Below are positions 16,510 through 23,963 of a DNA stretch of 64,000 bases, piece after piece (position 1 is the stretch's first letter; each line of letters opens with the position of its first letter). The DNA is taken from positions 35,314 to 99,313 of the forward strand of contig NZ_JAHKRO010000022.1 in assembly GCF_019396325.1 (NCBI RefSeq). Reading direction: 5' to 3'. The DNA is from Nonomuraea ceibae (GTDB lineage Bacteria > Actinomycetota > Actinomycetes > Streptosporangiales > Streptosporangiaceae). The translations under genes and the position numbers were made by a program. Below the pieces are notes generated by a model that saw only the letters and a list, made by a program, of their open reading frames with translations, had not been told where the DNA came from and made no database searches.

Positions 16510-17544
16510 GTGGTCCTGATCCGAGCCTGCGCCGTGGCGGTGACGGCGCTCGCCGCCTGCGCGGCCCCCGCCGCCGCGTCCGACGTGTCCGCCGTCTCTC
16601 CCGTGCCGCGCGACGGGGAGAAGCTGTTCACGTTCAAGGACCCGCGGATCACCGAGTCCAGCGGGCTGGCCCTGTCGCCGACCCGCGACGACGTCTACTA
16701 CACGCACAACGACAGCGCCGCCCAGCCCGAGTTCTACGCCGTCGGCCCCGACGGCCGCACCCGGGCCACCTTCCGCCTGCGCGGCGCCGAGGCGCGCGAC
16801 TGGGAGGCCATGGCGGCCACCCGCGACCCCCAGACCGGGCGCGGCGTGCTCTGGTTCGCCGACATCGGCGACAACCTCGACGGCGCCTGGCCCGACGTCT
16901 CCATCTACAAGGTCGCCGAGCCGGCCACGCTGGCCGACGCCACCCTGCCCGCCACCCGCTACCGGTTCCGCTACGAGGGCGGCGGGCGCAACGCCGAGGG
17001 CATCATGGTCAACCCGGTGACCGGGCGGCTCTACGTCGTCTCCAAGGAGTTCAGCGGGTCCGTCTACGAGGCGCCGAAGAAGCTGCGCACCGGGCGGGTC
17101 AACGTCCTGCGCAAGGTCGCCGCCGCGCCCATCATGGCCACCGACGCCGCCTACGCCCCCGACGGCTCCTCGTACGTGATCCGCACCTACTTCTCGGCGA
17201 CCGTCTACAAGCCCTCGGGCGAGGTGTTGACCCGGGTGTCGATGCCCGACCTGGAGCAGGCCGAGTCCATCGCCTACACGCGCGACGGCAAGGCGCTGCT
17301 GACCGGGTCGGAGGGCGAGAACAGCCCCGTTCACAAGGTGCCGATCCCGGCGGCCGGCGCGCCCTCGCCCACCGCCGAACCGCCGTCGCCCTCCGCCGGG
17401 CGGCCGGAGGCCGAGGGCACCCGGGCCGCGGCAGACGCCCCGGCGGCCTCTCCGGGGCTGACCGTGCGCGACGTGCTCATCTGGCTCGCGGCGGCGGCGG
17501 TCGCGATCGGCTTCATCACCTTCCTGGCCCGCCGCACCCGCTGA
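16510..17544 (+). CDS. Secreted beta-propeller-like protein with C-terminal membrane anchor
   Basis: 344 residues from GTG 16510. A signal peptide (LIRACAVAVTALAACAAPAAASD) is followed by about 250 residues containing repeated ITESSGLALSPTRDD, YYTHNDSA, FADIGDNLDG and NAEGIMVNPVTGRLYVVSK segments, which resemble the strands of an extracellular beta-propeller (SMP-30/YncE-like). A Pro/Ala/Ser-rich linker (about 283-312) leads to one transmembrane helix (VLIWLAAAAVAIGFITFLA) and RRTR, so it is anchored outside the cell. CATGAT at 16498-16503 could be a leaderless -10. Ligand or enzyme activity unknown. Confidence 0.7.
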   Translation: MVLIRACAVAVTALAACAAPAAASDVSAVSPVPRDGEKLFTFKDPRITESSGLALSPTRDDVYYTHNDSAAQPEFYAVGPDGRTRATFRLRGAEARDWEAMAATRDPQTGRGVLWFADIGDNLDGAWPDVSIYKVAEPATLADATLPATRYRFRYEGGGRNAEGIMVNPVTGRLYVVSKEFSGSVYEAPKKLRTGRVNVLRKVAAAPIMATDAAYAPDGSSYVIRTYFSATVYKPSGEVLTRVSMPDLEQAESIAYTRDGKALLTGSEGENSPVHKVPIPAAGAPSPTAEPPSPSAGRPEAEGTRAAADAPAASPGLTVRDVLIWLAAAAVAIGFITFLARRTR

Positions 17545-17553
17545 CGCCGCCGC

Positions 17554-17931
17554 TCAGCGCGAGGTGTCGCGCATGGTGGCGGTGAACATGTCGCCCCGCA
17601 GCGCCCGCTCGACGGCCTCGACCGAACGCGAAAGCCGGACCAGCCGGGGCCCCTCCTCGCGGTAGGCGTCGAGCACGGCCTCGATGGCGTGGGGCGGCAG
17701 GTGGCCCTTGAGGTCGACGGCGGCGCCCCGATAGCCGGCGCGGGCCGCCTCGATGGCCGAGCGGACGTGGTGGACGGCCATGCGGGCCAGCGCGACCGGG
17801 TGGCGCCGGAGCACCTCGTAGGCGCGGTAGTCGGGCGGGACGGCGTCGAGCAGCCACGCCACGGCCGAGGTCTCCCAGTCGGGGACGCTGGGCGGCCGGA
17901 CCTCCGCGGGCCAGTCGGGCGGGACGTACAT
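17554..17931 (-). CDS. Conserved hypothetical protein
   Basis: 125 residues from ATG 17931 (MYVPPDWPAEVRPP); the frame continues 14 codons upstream but the MYVPPxWPxEV opening is what I recall from similar actinomycete proteins of 120-130 residues. It is all-helical in character with WLLDAVPPDYRAYEVLRRHPVALARMAVHHV as the strongest segment. No catalytic motif, signal peptide or membrane span is evident. It converges with the anchored protein (nine-base gap) and is divergent from the L-2-hydroxyglutarate oxidase gene. Confidence 0.65.
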   Translation of the reverse strand: MYVPPDWPAEVRPPSVPDWETSAVAWLLDAVPPDYRAYEVLRRHPVALARMAVHHVRSAIEAARAGYRGAAVDLKGHLPPHAIEAVLDAYREEGPRLVRLSRSVEAVERALRGDMFTATMRDTSR

Positions 17932-18038
17932 GCCGCCATCGTACTCGTGTTCGATTGTCGAGCCGAGTAGCACCTACCGTTTCGGATACATTGCCCCCGA
18001 GAACGGACGAACGGCTGCCACGCAGGCACACTGGCCTC

Positions 18039-19229
18039 GTGACGGAGAAGATCGGAGTCGTGGGGGCCGGGATCGTCGGCCTGGCGGTGGCCCGCGAGCT
18101 CGCGGGCGCGCGGGGCGCCGAGGTGACCGTGCTGGAGAAGGAGGGCCGCGTCGGCGCCCACCAGACCGGCCACAACAGCGGCGTCGTGCACGCCGGCCTC
18201 TACTACCCGCCGGGCTCGCTCAAGGCCAGGCTGTGCCGCGAGGGCGTGGCCATGCTCAAGGACTACTGCGCCGAGCACGCGCTGCCCTACCGGGAGGTGG
18301 GCAAGCTCGTCGTGGCGAGCACCCGGGCGGAGCGGCCGAGGCTGGCGGCGCTGGCCGAGCGGGCCAGGGCCAACGGCGTGCCGGGGATCGCCGAGCTCGA
18401 CGCGCTGGCGCTGCGTGAGGTCGAGCCGCACGCGGTGGGCGTGGGCGCGGTGCACTCGCCGCACACGGCGATCGCCGACTTCCCGGCCGTCGCGCGCCGG
18501 CTCGCGGTGGACGTGGCCGAGCTGGGCGGTTCGGTACGGCTCGGGCATCCGGTCAGGGGGATCAGGCAGGGCGCCTCGGGCGTGGAGGTGCTGGCCGGGA
18601 GGCGCAGGTTCGTCTTCGACCGGCTGGTGGTGTGCGCGGGGCTGGGCACCGACGCGGTGGCGCGGATGGCGGGGCAGCCGGGTGACGTGCGGATCGTGCC
18701 GTTCCGGGGCGAGTACTACGCGCTCGGGGAATCGGCCAGGGAGCTGGTGCGGGGGCTGATCTATCCGGTGCCCGACCCGCGGTATCCGTTCCTGGGGGTG
18801 CATCTGACCCGGCACATCGACGGGGAGGTGCTGGTGGGGCCGAACGCGGTGCTGGCCGGGGCGTACGAGGGCTACAGGTGGCGAAGTTTCCGTAATGTCG
18901 GGCAAATTCTGCGCTGGCCCGGCACCCTCCGCATGGCCCGCCACCACTGGCGCACCGGCGTCAAGGAGGTCTACGGCTCGCTCGCCAAGGCCGCCTTCGT
19001 CCGCGCCGCCCGCCGCTACGTGCCCGAGCTCACCTCCGCCGACCTGCACCGGACCGAGGGCGGCGTGCGCGCGCAGGCCGTCGCCCGCGACGGCAGCCTG
19101 GTCGACGACTTCGCCGTGGACGTGCACGGCGACGTGGTGCTCGTGCGCAACGCCCCGTCGCCCGCGGCCACGTCGAGCCTGGCCATCGCCCGGCACATCG
19201 CCGGAATTGTCCCAGCACCTGTCCGATGA
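18039..19229 (+). CDS. lhgO: L-2-hydroxyglutarate oxidase
   Basis: 396 residues from GTG 18039. The N-terminal IGVVGAGIVGLAVARELA is the FAD-binding Rossmann motif. HQTGHNSGVVHAGLYYPPGSLKARLCREG (about 45-73) is the signature of the L-2-hydroxyglutarate oxidase branch of the DAO family, and ADFPAVARRL and RGEYYAL also fit. The enzyme oxidises L-2-hydroxyglutarate to 2-oxoglutarate, feeding electrons to O2 or quinone. Base composition changes inside the gene: codons are G-rich before about 18880 and C-rich afterwards, with an AT-rich patch at 18884-18910 at the boundary. Confidence 0.88.
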   Translation: MTEKIGVVGAGIVGLAVARELAGARGAEVTVLEKEGRVGAHQTGHNSGVVHAGLYYPPGSLKARLCREGVAMLKDYCAEHALPYREVGKLVVASTRAERPRLAALAERARANGVPGIAELDALALREVEPHAVGVGAVHSPHTAIADFPAVARRLAVDVAELGGSVRLGHPVRGIRQGASGVEVLAGRRRFVFDRLVVCAGLGTDAVARMAGQPGDVRIVPFRGEYYALGESARELVRGLIYPVPDPRYPFLGVHLTRHIDGEVLVGPNAVLAGAYEGYRWRSFRNVGQILRWPGTLRMARHHWRTGVKEVYGSLAKAAFVRAARRYVPELTSADLHRTEGGVRAQAVARDGSLVDDFAVDVHGDVVLVRNAPSPAATSSLAIARHIAGIVPAPVR

Positions 19230-19412
19230 GGGCATCCTTGAGGGGGACATCATCCCCTTCGAGGACGAAGAGGACACCGGCCCCTTCCAGGCCGACAGGT
19301 GCAGACAGGAGGACAGGTTGAGGTTCGCGGCTCGTCCGCCCCGGCAATCCGGAGCGTCCCCGCGCGGCTCCCGCACGTCAGGCCCGGTGGGCCGGCACCC
19401 GGCGGGCGGCCG
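19230..19412. other. 183-bp intergenic region before the two-component operon
   Basis: The stretch holds an unusually acidic reading frame on the plus strand (EGDIIPFEDEEDTGPFQ, about 19238-19288, no good start) and a hydrophobic frame on the minus strand (GVLFVLEGDDVPLKDALIGQ). Neither has a convincing start and ribosome-binding site. I see no clear promoter hexamers or hairpin; it is probably the regulatory leader of the downstream response regulator gene. Confidence 0.3.
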
Positions 19413-20105
19413 ATGATGGAAGCGCGCCTGCTGATCGTCGAGGACGACCCGAACATCCTCGAACTCCTCGCCGCCAGCCTGCGGTTCGCCGGATTCGACG
19501 TGTGCACCGCCAAGAGCGGCCACGACGCGGTCGCGGCGGTGCAGCGGCAGCGGCCCGACCTGGTCGTGCTCGACGTCATGCTGCCCGACCTGGACGGCTT
19601 CGAGATCGTCCGGCGCATGCGCGGCGGCGGCGTCCACACGCCCGTGGTGTTCCTCACGGCCAGGGACGAGACCGAGGACAAGATCCGCGGCCTGACCATC
19701 GGCGGCGACGACTACGTGACCAAGCCGTTCAGCCTGGAGGAGGTCGTCGCCCGCATCCACGCGGTGCTCCGCCGCACCAGCGGCGAGGCGCAGCCGCCGC
19801 CCCGGCTGACGTTCGCCGACATCGAGCTGGACGAGGAGAGCCACGAGGTGTGGCGCGGCGGCCACGCGGTCGCGCTGTCGCCCACCGAGTTCAAGCTGCT
19901 GCGCTACTTCATGACGAACGCCGGGCGGGTGCTGTCCAAGCCGCAGATCCTCGACCACGTGTGGGACTACGACTTCCGCGGCGAGGTCGGCATCGTCGAG
20001 TCGTACGTGTCGGTGCTGCGCCGCAAGATCGACAACCGCAGCCCCCGGCTGATCCACACCCTGCGCGGCGTCGGTTACGTCCTGCGCCTGCCCTCGGGCC
20101 CGTAG
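19413..20105 (+). CDS. OmpR-family response regulator (copy 1)
   Basis: 230 residues from ATG 19413 (a second ATG follows at once). The receiver domain has the acidic pair EDD (10-12), phosphoacceptor Asp54 in VVLDVMLPD, Thr in FLTARD and Lys in YVTKPFS. The C-terminal winged helix (LSPTEFKLLRYFMTNAGRVLSKPQILDHVWDYDFRGEVGIVESYVSVLRRK) binds DNA. It resembles the TcrA/TrcR group. The kinase gene starts directly after its stop (20106), so the pair is co-translated. A close paralogue lies on the other side of the kinase. Confidence 0.93.
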   Translation: MMEARLLIVEDDPNILELLAASLRFAGFDVCTAKSGHDAVAAVQRQRPDLVVLDVMLPDLDGFEIVRRMRGGGVHTPVVFLTARDETEDKIRGLTIGGDDYVTKPFSLEEVVARIHAVLRRTSGEAQPPPRLTFADIELDEESHEVWRGGHAVALSPTEFKLLRYFMTNAGRVLSKPQILDHVWDYDFRGEVGIVESYVSVLRRKIDNRSPRLIHTLRGVGYVLRLPSGP

Positions 20106-21518
20106 ATGCCGCTCAGGATCAAGCTGATGGCCGTCATGCTGGCCCTGCTGGGGCTCGGCATGACGTTCATCGGGGTGGTCAGCGTGTCGGTCCTGCACGG
20201 CTACCTGCTCGACCGGGTCGACAGCCAGGTCAACCTCGTCTCCGTACGGGTGCACAAGCGGCTGGTCAACGACGCGCAGCGGCGCGCGGCGGGCAAGCAG
20301 AACACCGAGAAGCCGCTGCTCATCGAGTCCGACACGATCGTCCTGGTCAAGGACGCCGCCGGGGTGCTCACGCCCACGCAGAGCGAGCGCGACGTCGACG
20401 TCAAGCCCAAGCCGGTGCTCGACCCGTCACGCGGACGCGACATCTACACCGCCCCGGCCGCCGGCGGCGACGGCGAGTGGCGGGTGCGGCAGAGCACGAC
20501 GCCGCAGGGCACGTTCGTCGTCGCCACCGACCTGGGCGAGGTCAACGAGATCACCCGGCGGCTCGTCCTCATCGAGCTGCTGGGCGGCGGCGGCATCGTC
20601 ATCCTGCTCGCGATCGTCGGCGTGGCGACCGTGCGGCGCAGCATGCGGCCCCTGGCCGAGATCGAGCGCACCGCGGGCACCATCGCCGCCGGGGAGCTCG
20701 GCCGCCGGGTGCCCGACGGCGACCCCCGTACCGAGGTGGGCCGCCTGGCCGCCGCGCTCAACGGGATGCTGGCACAGCTCGAAAGCGCGTTCACCGCGCG
20801 GTCGGAGGGCGAGGCGGCGGCGCGCCGGTCGGAGGACCGGATGCGCCAGTTCGTCGCCGACGCCTCCCACGAGCTGCGCACCCCGCTGACCTCCATCCGG
20901 GGCTTCGCCGAGTACGCCCGCCAGAACCCCGGCGCCGACCCCGCCGAGCTGATGAAACGGGTCGAGCACGCGGCCGGGCGCATGAGCCTGCTCGTGGACG
21001 ACCTGCTGCTGCTCGCCCAGGTGGACCAGTCGAGGCCGCTGAAGATGCGGCCCGTCGACATGCTGGCGCTGGCCGCCGACGCCGTCCAGGACGCCCGCAT
21101 CCTGGCCCCCGACCGCGAGATCGGGCTGGACGTCGTGGGGGGCGCCGCGCTCATCGTCTCCGGTGACGAGGTACGGCTGCGCCAGGTCGTCGGCAACCTG
21201 ATGTCCAACGCGCTCATCCACACCGACCCGGGCACGCCCATCACCATCCGGGTCGGGGCGGGCGACGGCACGGTCTTCCTGGAGGTGGCCGACCAGGGCC
21301 CCGGCCTCACCCCCGAACAGGTCGAGCGGGTCTTCGAACGCTTCTACCGGGCCGACTCGGCCAGGTCCAGACGCCGGTCCGGCGAGGACCGGGGCAGCGG
21401 CCTCGGCCTGGCCATCGTCCAGGCGCTGGCGCACGCCCACGGCGGCACCGTCGTCGTCCGCAGCACACCGGGCGAGGGATCGACCTTCCGCGTCGAACTC
21501 CCACTCGCCTTGGAGTGA
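20106..21518 (+). CDS. Sensor histidine kinase (HAMP, HisKA, HATPase_c)
   Basis: 470 residues. TM1 at about 8-33 and TM2 at about 158-180 enclose an extracytoplasmic sensor of roughly 120 residues. A HAMP domain follows (RRSMRPLAEIERTAGTIAAGELGRRVPDGDPRTEVGRLAAALN). His255 in DASHELRTPLTSIRGF is the phosphorylated residue. The ATP-binding N box (NLMSNALIHT), G1 (VADQGPG), F (FERFYR) and G2 (GSGLGLAI) boxes are intact. The kinase sits between two related response regulators and is the only kinase in the operon, so it may phosphorylate both. The signal sensed is unknown. Confidence 0.93.
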   Translation: MPLRIKLMAVMLALLGLGMTFIGVVSVSVLHGYLLDRVDSQVNLVSVRVHKRLVNDAQRRAAGKQNTEKPLLIESDTIVLVKDAAGVLTPTQSERDVDVKPKPVLDPSRGRDIYTAPAAGGDGEWRVRQSTTPQGTFVVATDLGEVNEITRRLVLIELLGGGGIVILLAIVGVATVRRSMRPLAEIERTAGTIAAGELGRRVPDGDPRTEVGRLAAALNGMLAQLESAFTARSEGEAAARRSEDRMRQFVADASHELRTPLTSIRGFAEYARQNPGADPAELMKRVEHAAGRMSLLVDDLLLLAQVDQSRPLKMRPVDMLALAADAVQDARILAPDREIGLDVVGGAALIVSGDEVRLRQVVGNLMSNALIHTDPGTPITIRVGAGDGTVFLEVADQGPGLTPEQVERVFERFYRADSARSRRRSGEDRGSGLGLAIVQALAHAHGGTVVVRSTPGEGSTFRVELPLALE

Positions 21519-21559
21519 GCATTCAGCATTCCCTCAGGTCGCTGGGTCACCCTGGAAGG

Positions 21560-22240
21560 GTGAGCAAGAGCGAAGCGCTGATCATGGTGGTGGACGACGA
21601 GCCCAGCATCAGGGACCTGCTCTCGGCCAGCCTGCGTTTCTCCGGGTTCGAGGTGCTCACCGCCGCCGACGGCAACGAGGCCGTCGAGGTGGCCCAGCGG
21701 GCCGCGCCCGACCTGGTGGTGCTCGACGTCATGCTGCCCGACCTGGACGGGTTCGAGGTGGCCAGGCGGATCGACGCGCCCGTGCTCTTCCTCACCGCCC
21801 GCGACGCCACCGAGGACAAGATCGCCGGGCTGCGCGTCGGCGACGACTACGTCACCAAGCCGTTCAGCCTGGAGGAGGTCCAGGCCCGCATCCGCGCCGT
21901 GCTGCGCCGCACCCGGGGCGAGGGCGCGCCCGCCACCCGCCTGAAGGTGGCCGACCTGGAGCTGGACGAGGACGCGCGCGAGGTGTGGCGCGGCGGCCGT
22001 CAGGTGCGGCTGTCGCCGACGGAGTTCAAGCTGCTGCACTATTTCATGGCCAACGCCGGGCGGGTGCTGTCCAAGGCGCAGATCCTCGACCACGTGTGGA
22101 ACTACGACTTCGGCGGCGACGCCGGCGTGGTCGAATCGTACGTGTCCTACCTGCGGCGCAAGGTCGACGACGTGGAGCCGAGGCTCATTCACACGCTGCG
22201 CAGCGTCGGTTACGTGCTGAGAGAGCCACCCGCGGGCTAG
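21560..22240 (+). CDS. OmpR-family response regulator (copy 2, shortened receiver)
   Basis: 226 residues from GTG 21560; an alternative GTG at 21515 overlaps the kinase stop and would add 15 residues. CACCCT six bases before the 21560 GTG could be a leaderless -10. The phosphoacceptor is Asp56 (VVLDVMLPDLDGFE) and Lys is in YVTKPFSLEE. Compared with copy 1, five residues are missing between GFEVARR and APVLFLTARD, and one Gly is missing from GGDDY. Both are in-frame losses in the alpha3-beta4 region. The DNA-binding domain is nearly identical to copy 1 (LSPTEFKLLHYFMANAGRVLSKAQILDHVW), so they may bind related sites. Confidence 0.9.
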   Translation: MSKSEALIMVVDDEPSIRDLLSASLRFSGFEVLTAADGNEAVEVAQRAAPDLVVLDVMLPDLDGFEVARRIDAPVLFLTARDATEDKIAGLRVGDDYVTKPFSLEEVQARIRAVLRRTRGEGAPATRLKVADLELDEDAREVWRGGRQVRLSPTEFKLLHYFMANAGRVLSKAQILDHVWNYDFGGDAGVVESYVSYLRRKVDDVEPRLIHTLRSVGYVLREPPAG

Positions 22241-22250
22241 CGTGGTCCGT

Positions 22251-23963
22251 ATGGACCTGCTCGGCGCGCTGGAGGAGCTGCGGCAGCCGCTCGACCGGGA
22301 GCTGTTCCCGCTCGAGATCGGCGACGCCACCACCGATCGGCGCGCGCTTCGCGAGCTGACCGGGCAGCTCGACGACTACCTGCTGCCCCGGCTGCGGGCG
22401 ATCGACGCGCCCCTGCTCGCCGTCGTCGGCGGCTCCACCGGCGCGGGCAAGTCCACGCTGGTCAACTCGCTGGTCGGCGTCGACGTGACCGAGCCCGGCG
22501 TGCTGCGGCCCACCACGCTCGTGCCGACGCTCGTGGTGAGCCCGGCCGACCGCGACTGGTTCATGGCGCAGAACGTGCTGCCCGGCCTGTCCCGCGCCAC
22601 CGGCGTCGGGCCCGGCGCGCTGCGCGTGGTCACCGCCGACGCGCTGGGGGCCGGGCTGGCGCTGCTCGACGCGCCCGACATCGACTCCGTCGTGACCGCC
22701 AACCGCGAGCTGGCCGCGCAACTCCTGGCCGCCGCCGACCTGTGGCTGTTCGTCACCACCGCCGCCCGCTACGCCGACGAGGTGCCGTGGAGCTTCCTGC
22801 GCTCCGCCCGCGAACGCAGCACCGCCCTCGCCGTCGTGCTCGACCGCGTGCCGCCCGAGGCCGCCGGGCCCGTCGCCCGCGACCTCGAACGCCTCCTGGA
22901 GGAGAACGGCCTGGCCGGCAGCCGCCTGTTCACCGTCCCCGAGGCCGCGCTGCCCACCGAGAAGGCCCGGCTGCCCGCCGACGCCGTCGCGCCCATCGCC
23001 GGCTGGCTCGCCGGGCTCGCCGCCGACGCCGCCGAACGCTCCCGCGTCGTACGCCAGACGCTGTCCGGCGCGCTCGACAGCCTCGCCACCCGCGTGCCGT
23101 CGCTGGCCACCGCCGTCGAACGGCAGGAAGCCGGCTTCGACGCGCTGCGCTCCATCGTGACCGCCGCCTACGCGGGCGGGCTCGCCGACTTCGACGAGGG
23201 CATGCGCGACGGGTCGCTGCTGCGCGGCGAGGTGCTGGCCCGCTGGCAGGACTTCATCGGCACCGGCGACCTGATGCGCTCCCTGGAGAGCCGCGTCGGC
23301 TGGCTGCGCGACCGCATCGTCGGCTTCTTCACCGGGCGCGCCCCCGAGGTCGAGCTCCGCGACGCCCTGGAGAGCGGCGTCGAGACCCTGATCAAGGGCG
23401 TCGCCGACAGCGCCGCCGAACGCGCCCTCGACGGCTGGGCCGCCGCGCCCGGCGGGCCCGGCCTCCTCGAACGCGCCGGCCCCGTCGAGTCCGCCCGCCT
23501 CGGCCGCGCCTCCGCCGCACTCGGCGAACAGGCCGAGACCGCCGTTCGCGGCTGGCAGGAGTACGTCCTCGACCTCGTACGGGAGGAAGGCGCCGAACGG
23601 CGCACCACAGCACGGATGGCGTCGTTCGGGGTGAACGGCGCGGGGCTGCTGCTGATGCTGGCCGTGTTCGCCTCCACCGGCGGGCTGACCGGCATCGAGG
23701 TCGGCATCGCGGGCGGCACCAGCGTGCTGTCCCAGAAACTCCTCGAAGCGATCTTCGGCGACCAGGCCGTCCGCACCCTCACCGCCCGCGCCCGCGACGA
23801 CCTGCGCGAACGCGTCCGCGAACTCCTCGACCACGAAGCCGATCGCTACCTGGCTCTGCTCGCCACCGTCGAACCCCCGCCCGGCACCGCCGCCGGCCTG
23901 CGCGACGCCGCCGCCACCGTCCGCCGCCACCGGGCCGAACTGCCGGGCGGTGACCAGGCGTGA
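22251..23963 (+). CDS. Dynamin-like GTPase, first of a pair
   Basis: 570 residues from ATG 22251; GTG 22242 is an alternative. TAGCGT (22238-22243), which begins with the stop codon of the preceding regulator, is a possible leaderless -10. GGSTGAGKST (60-69) is the P-loop; LLDAPDIDS is the G3 region and VVLDRVPPEA lies where the G4 motif NKxD is expected, so guanine recognition looks degenerate. Near the C-terminus two hydrophobic segments (GAGLLLMLAVFASTGGLTGIEVGIAGGTSVL) suggest membrane association, followed by a charged helical tail. The overlap GTGA with the next gene indicates coupled translation and a likely heteromeric membrane GTPase. Confidence 0.75.
   Translation: MDLLGALEELRQPLDRELFPLEIGDATTDRRALRELTGQLDDYLLPRLRAIDAPLLAVVGGSTGAGKSTLVNSLVGVDVTEPGVLRPTTLVPTLVVSPADRDWFMAQNVLPGLSRATGVGPGALRVVTADALGAGLALLDAPDIDSVVTANRELAAQLLAAADLWLFVTTAARYADEVPWSFLRSARERSTALAVVLDRVPPEAAGPVARDLERLLEENGLAGSRLFTVPEAALPTEKARLPADAVAPIAGWLAGLAADAAERSRVVRQTLSGALDSLATRVPSLATAVERQEAGFDALRSIVTAAYAGGLADFDEGMRDGSLLRGEVLARWQDFIGTGDLMRSLESRVGWLRDRIVGFFTGRAPEVELRDALESGVETLIKGVADSAAERALDGWAAAPGGPGLLERAGPVESARLGRASAALGEQAETAVRGWQEYVLDLVREEGAERRTTARMASFGVNGAGLLLMLAVFASTGGLTGIEVGIAGGTSVLSQKLLEAIFGDQAVRTLTARARDDLRERVRELLDHEADRYLALLATVEPPPGTAAGLRDAAATVRRHRAELPGGDQA

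Noticed and set aside
17331..20255. Long minus-strand frame spanning several genes
   Set aside because: It crosses the lhgO and response-regulator genes, whose plus-strand products are unmistakable, and has low-complexity composition.
21515..21559. Upstream GTG start for the second response regulator
   Set aside because: It would be coupled to the kinase stop but adds residues atypical of the family, and the -10-like CACCCT before 21560 favours the shorter form. This is not fully excluded.
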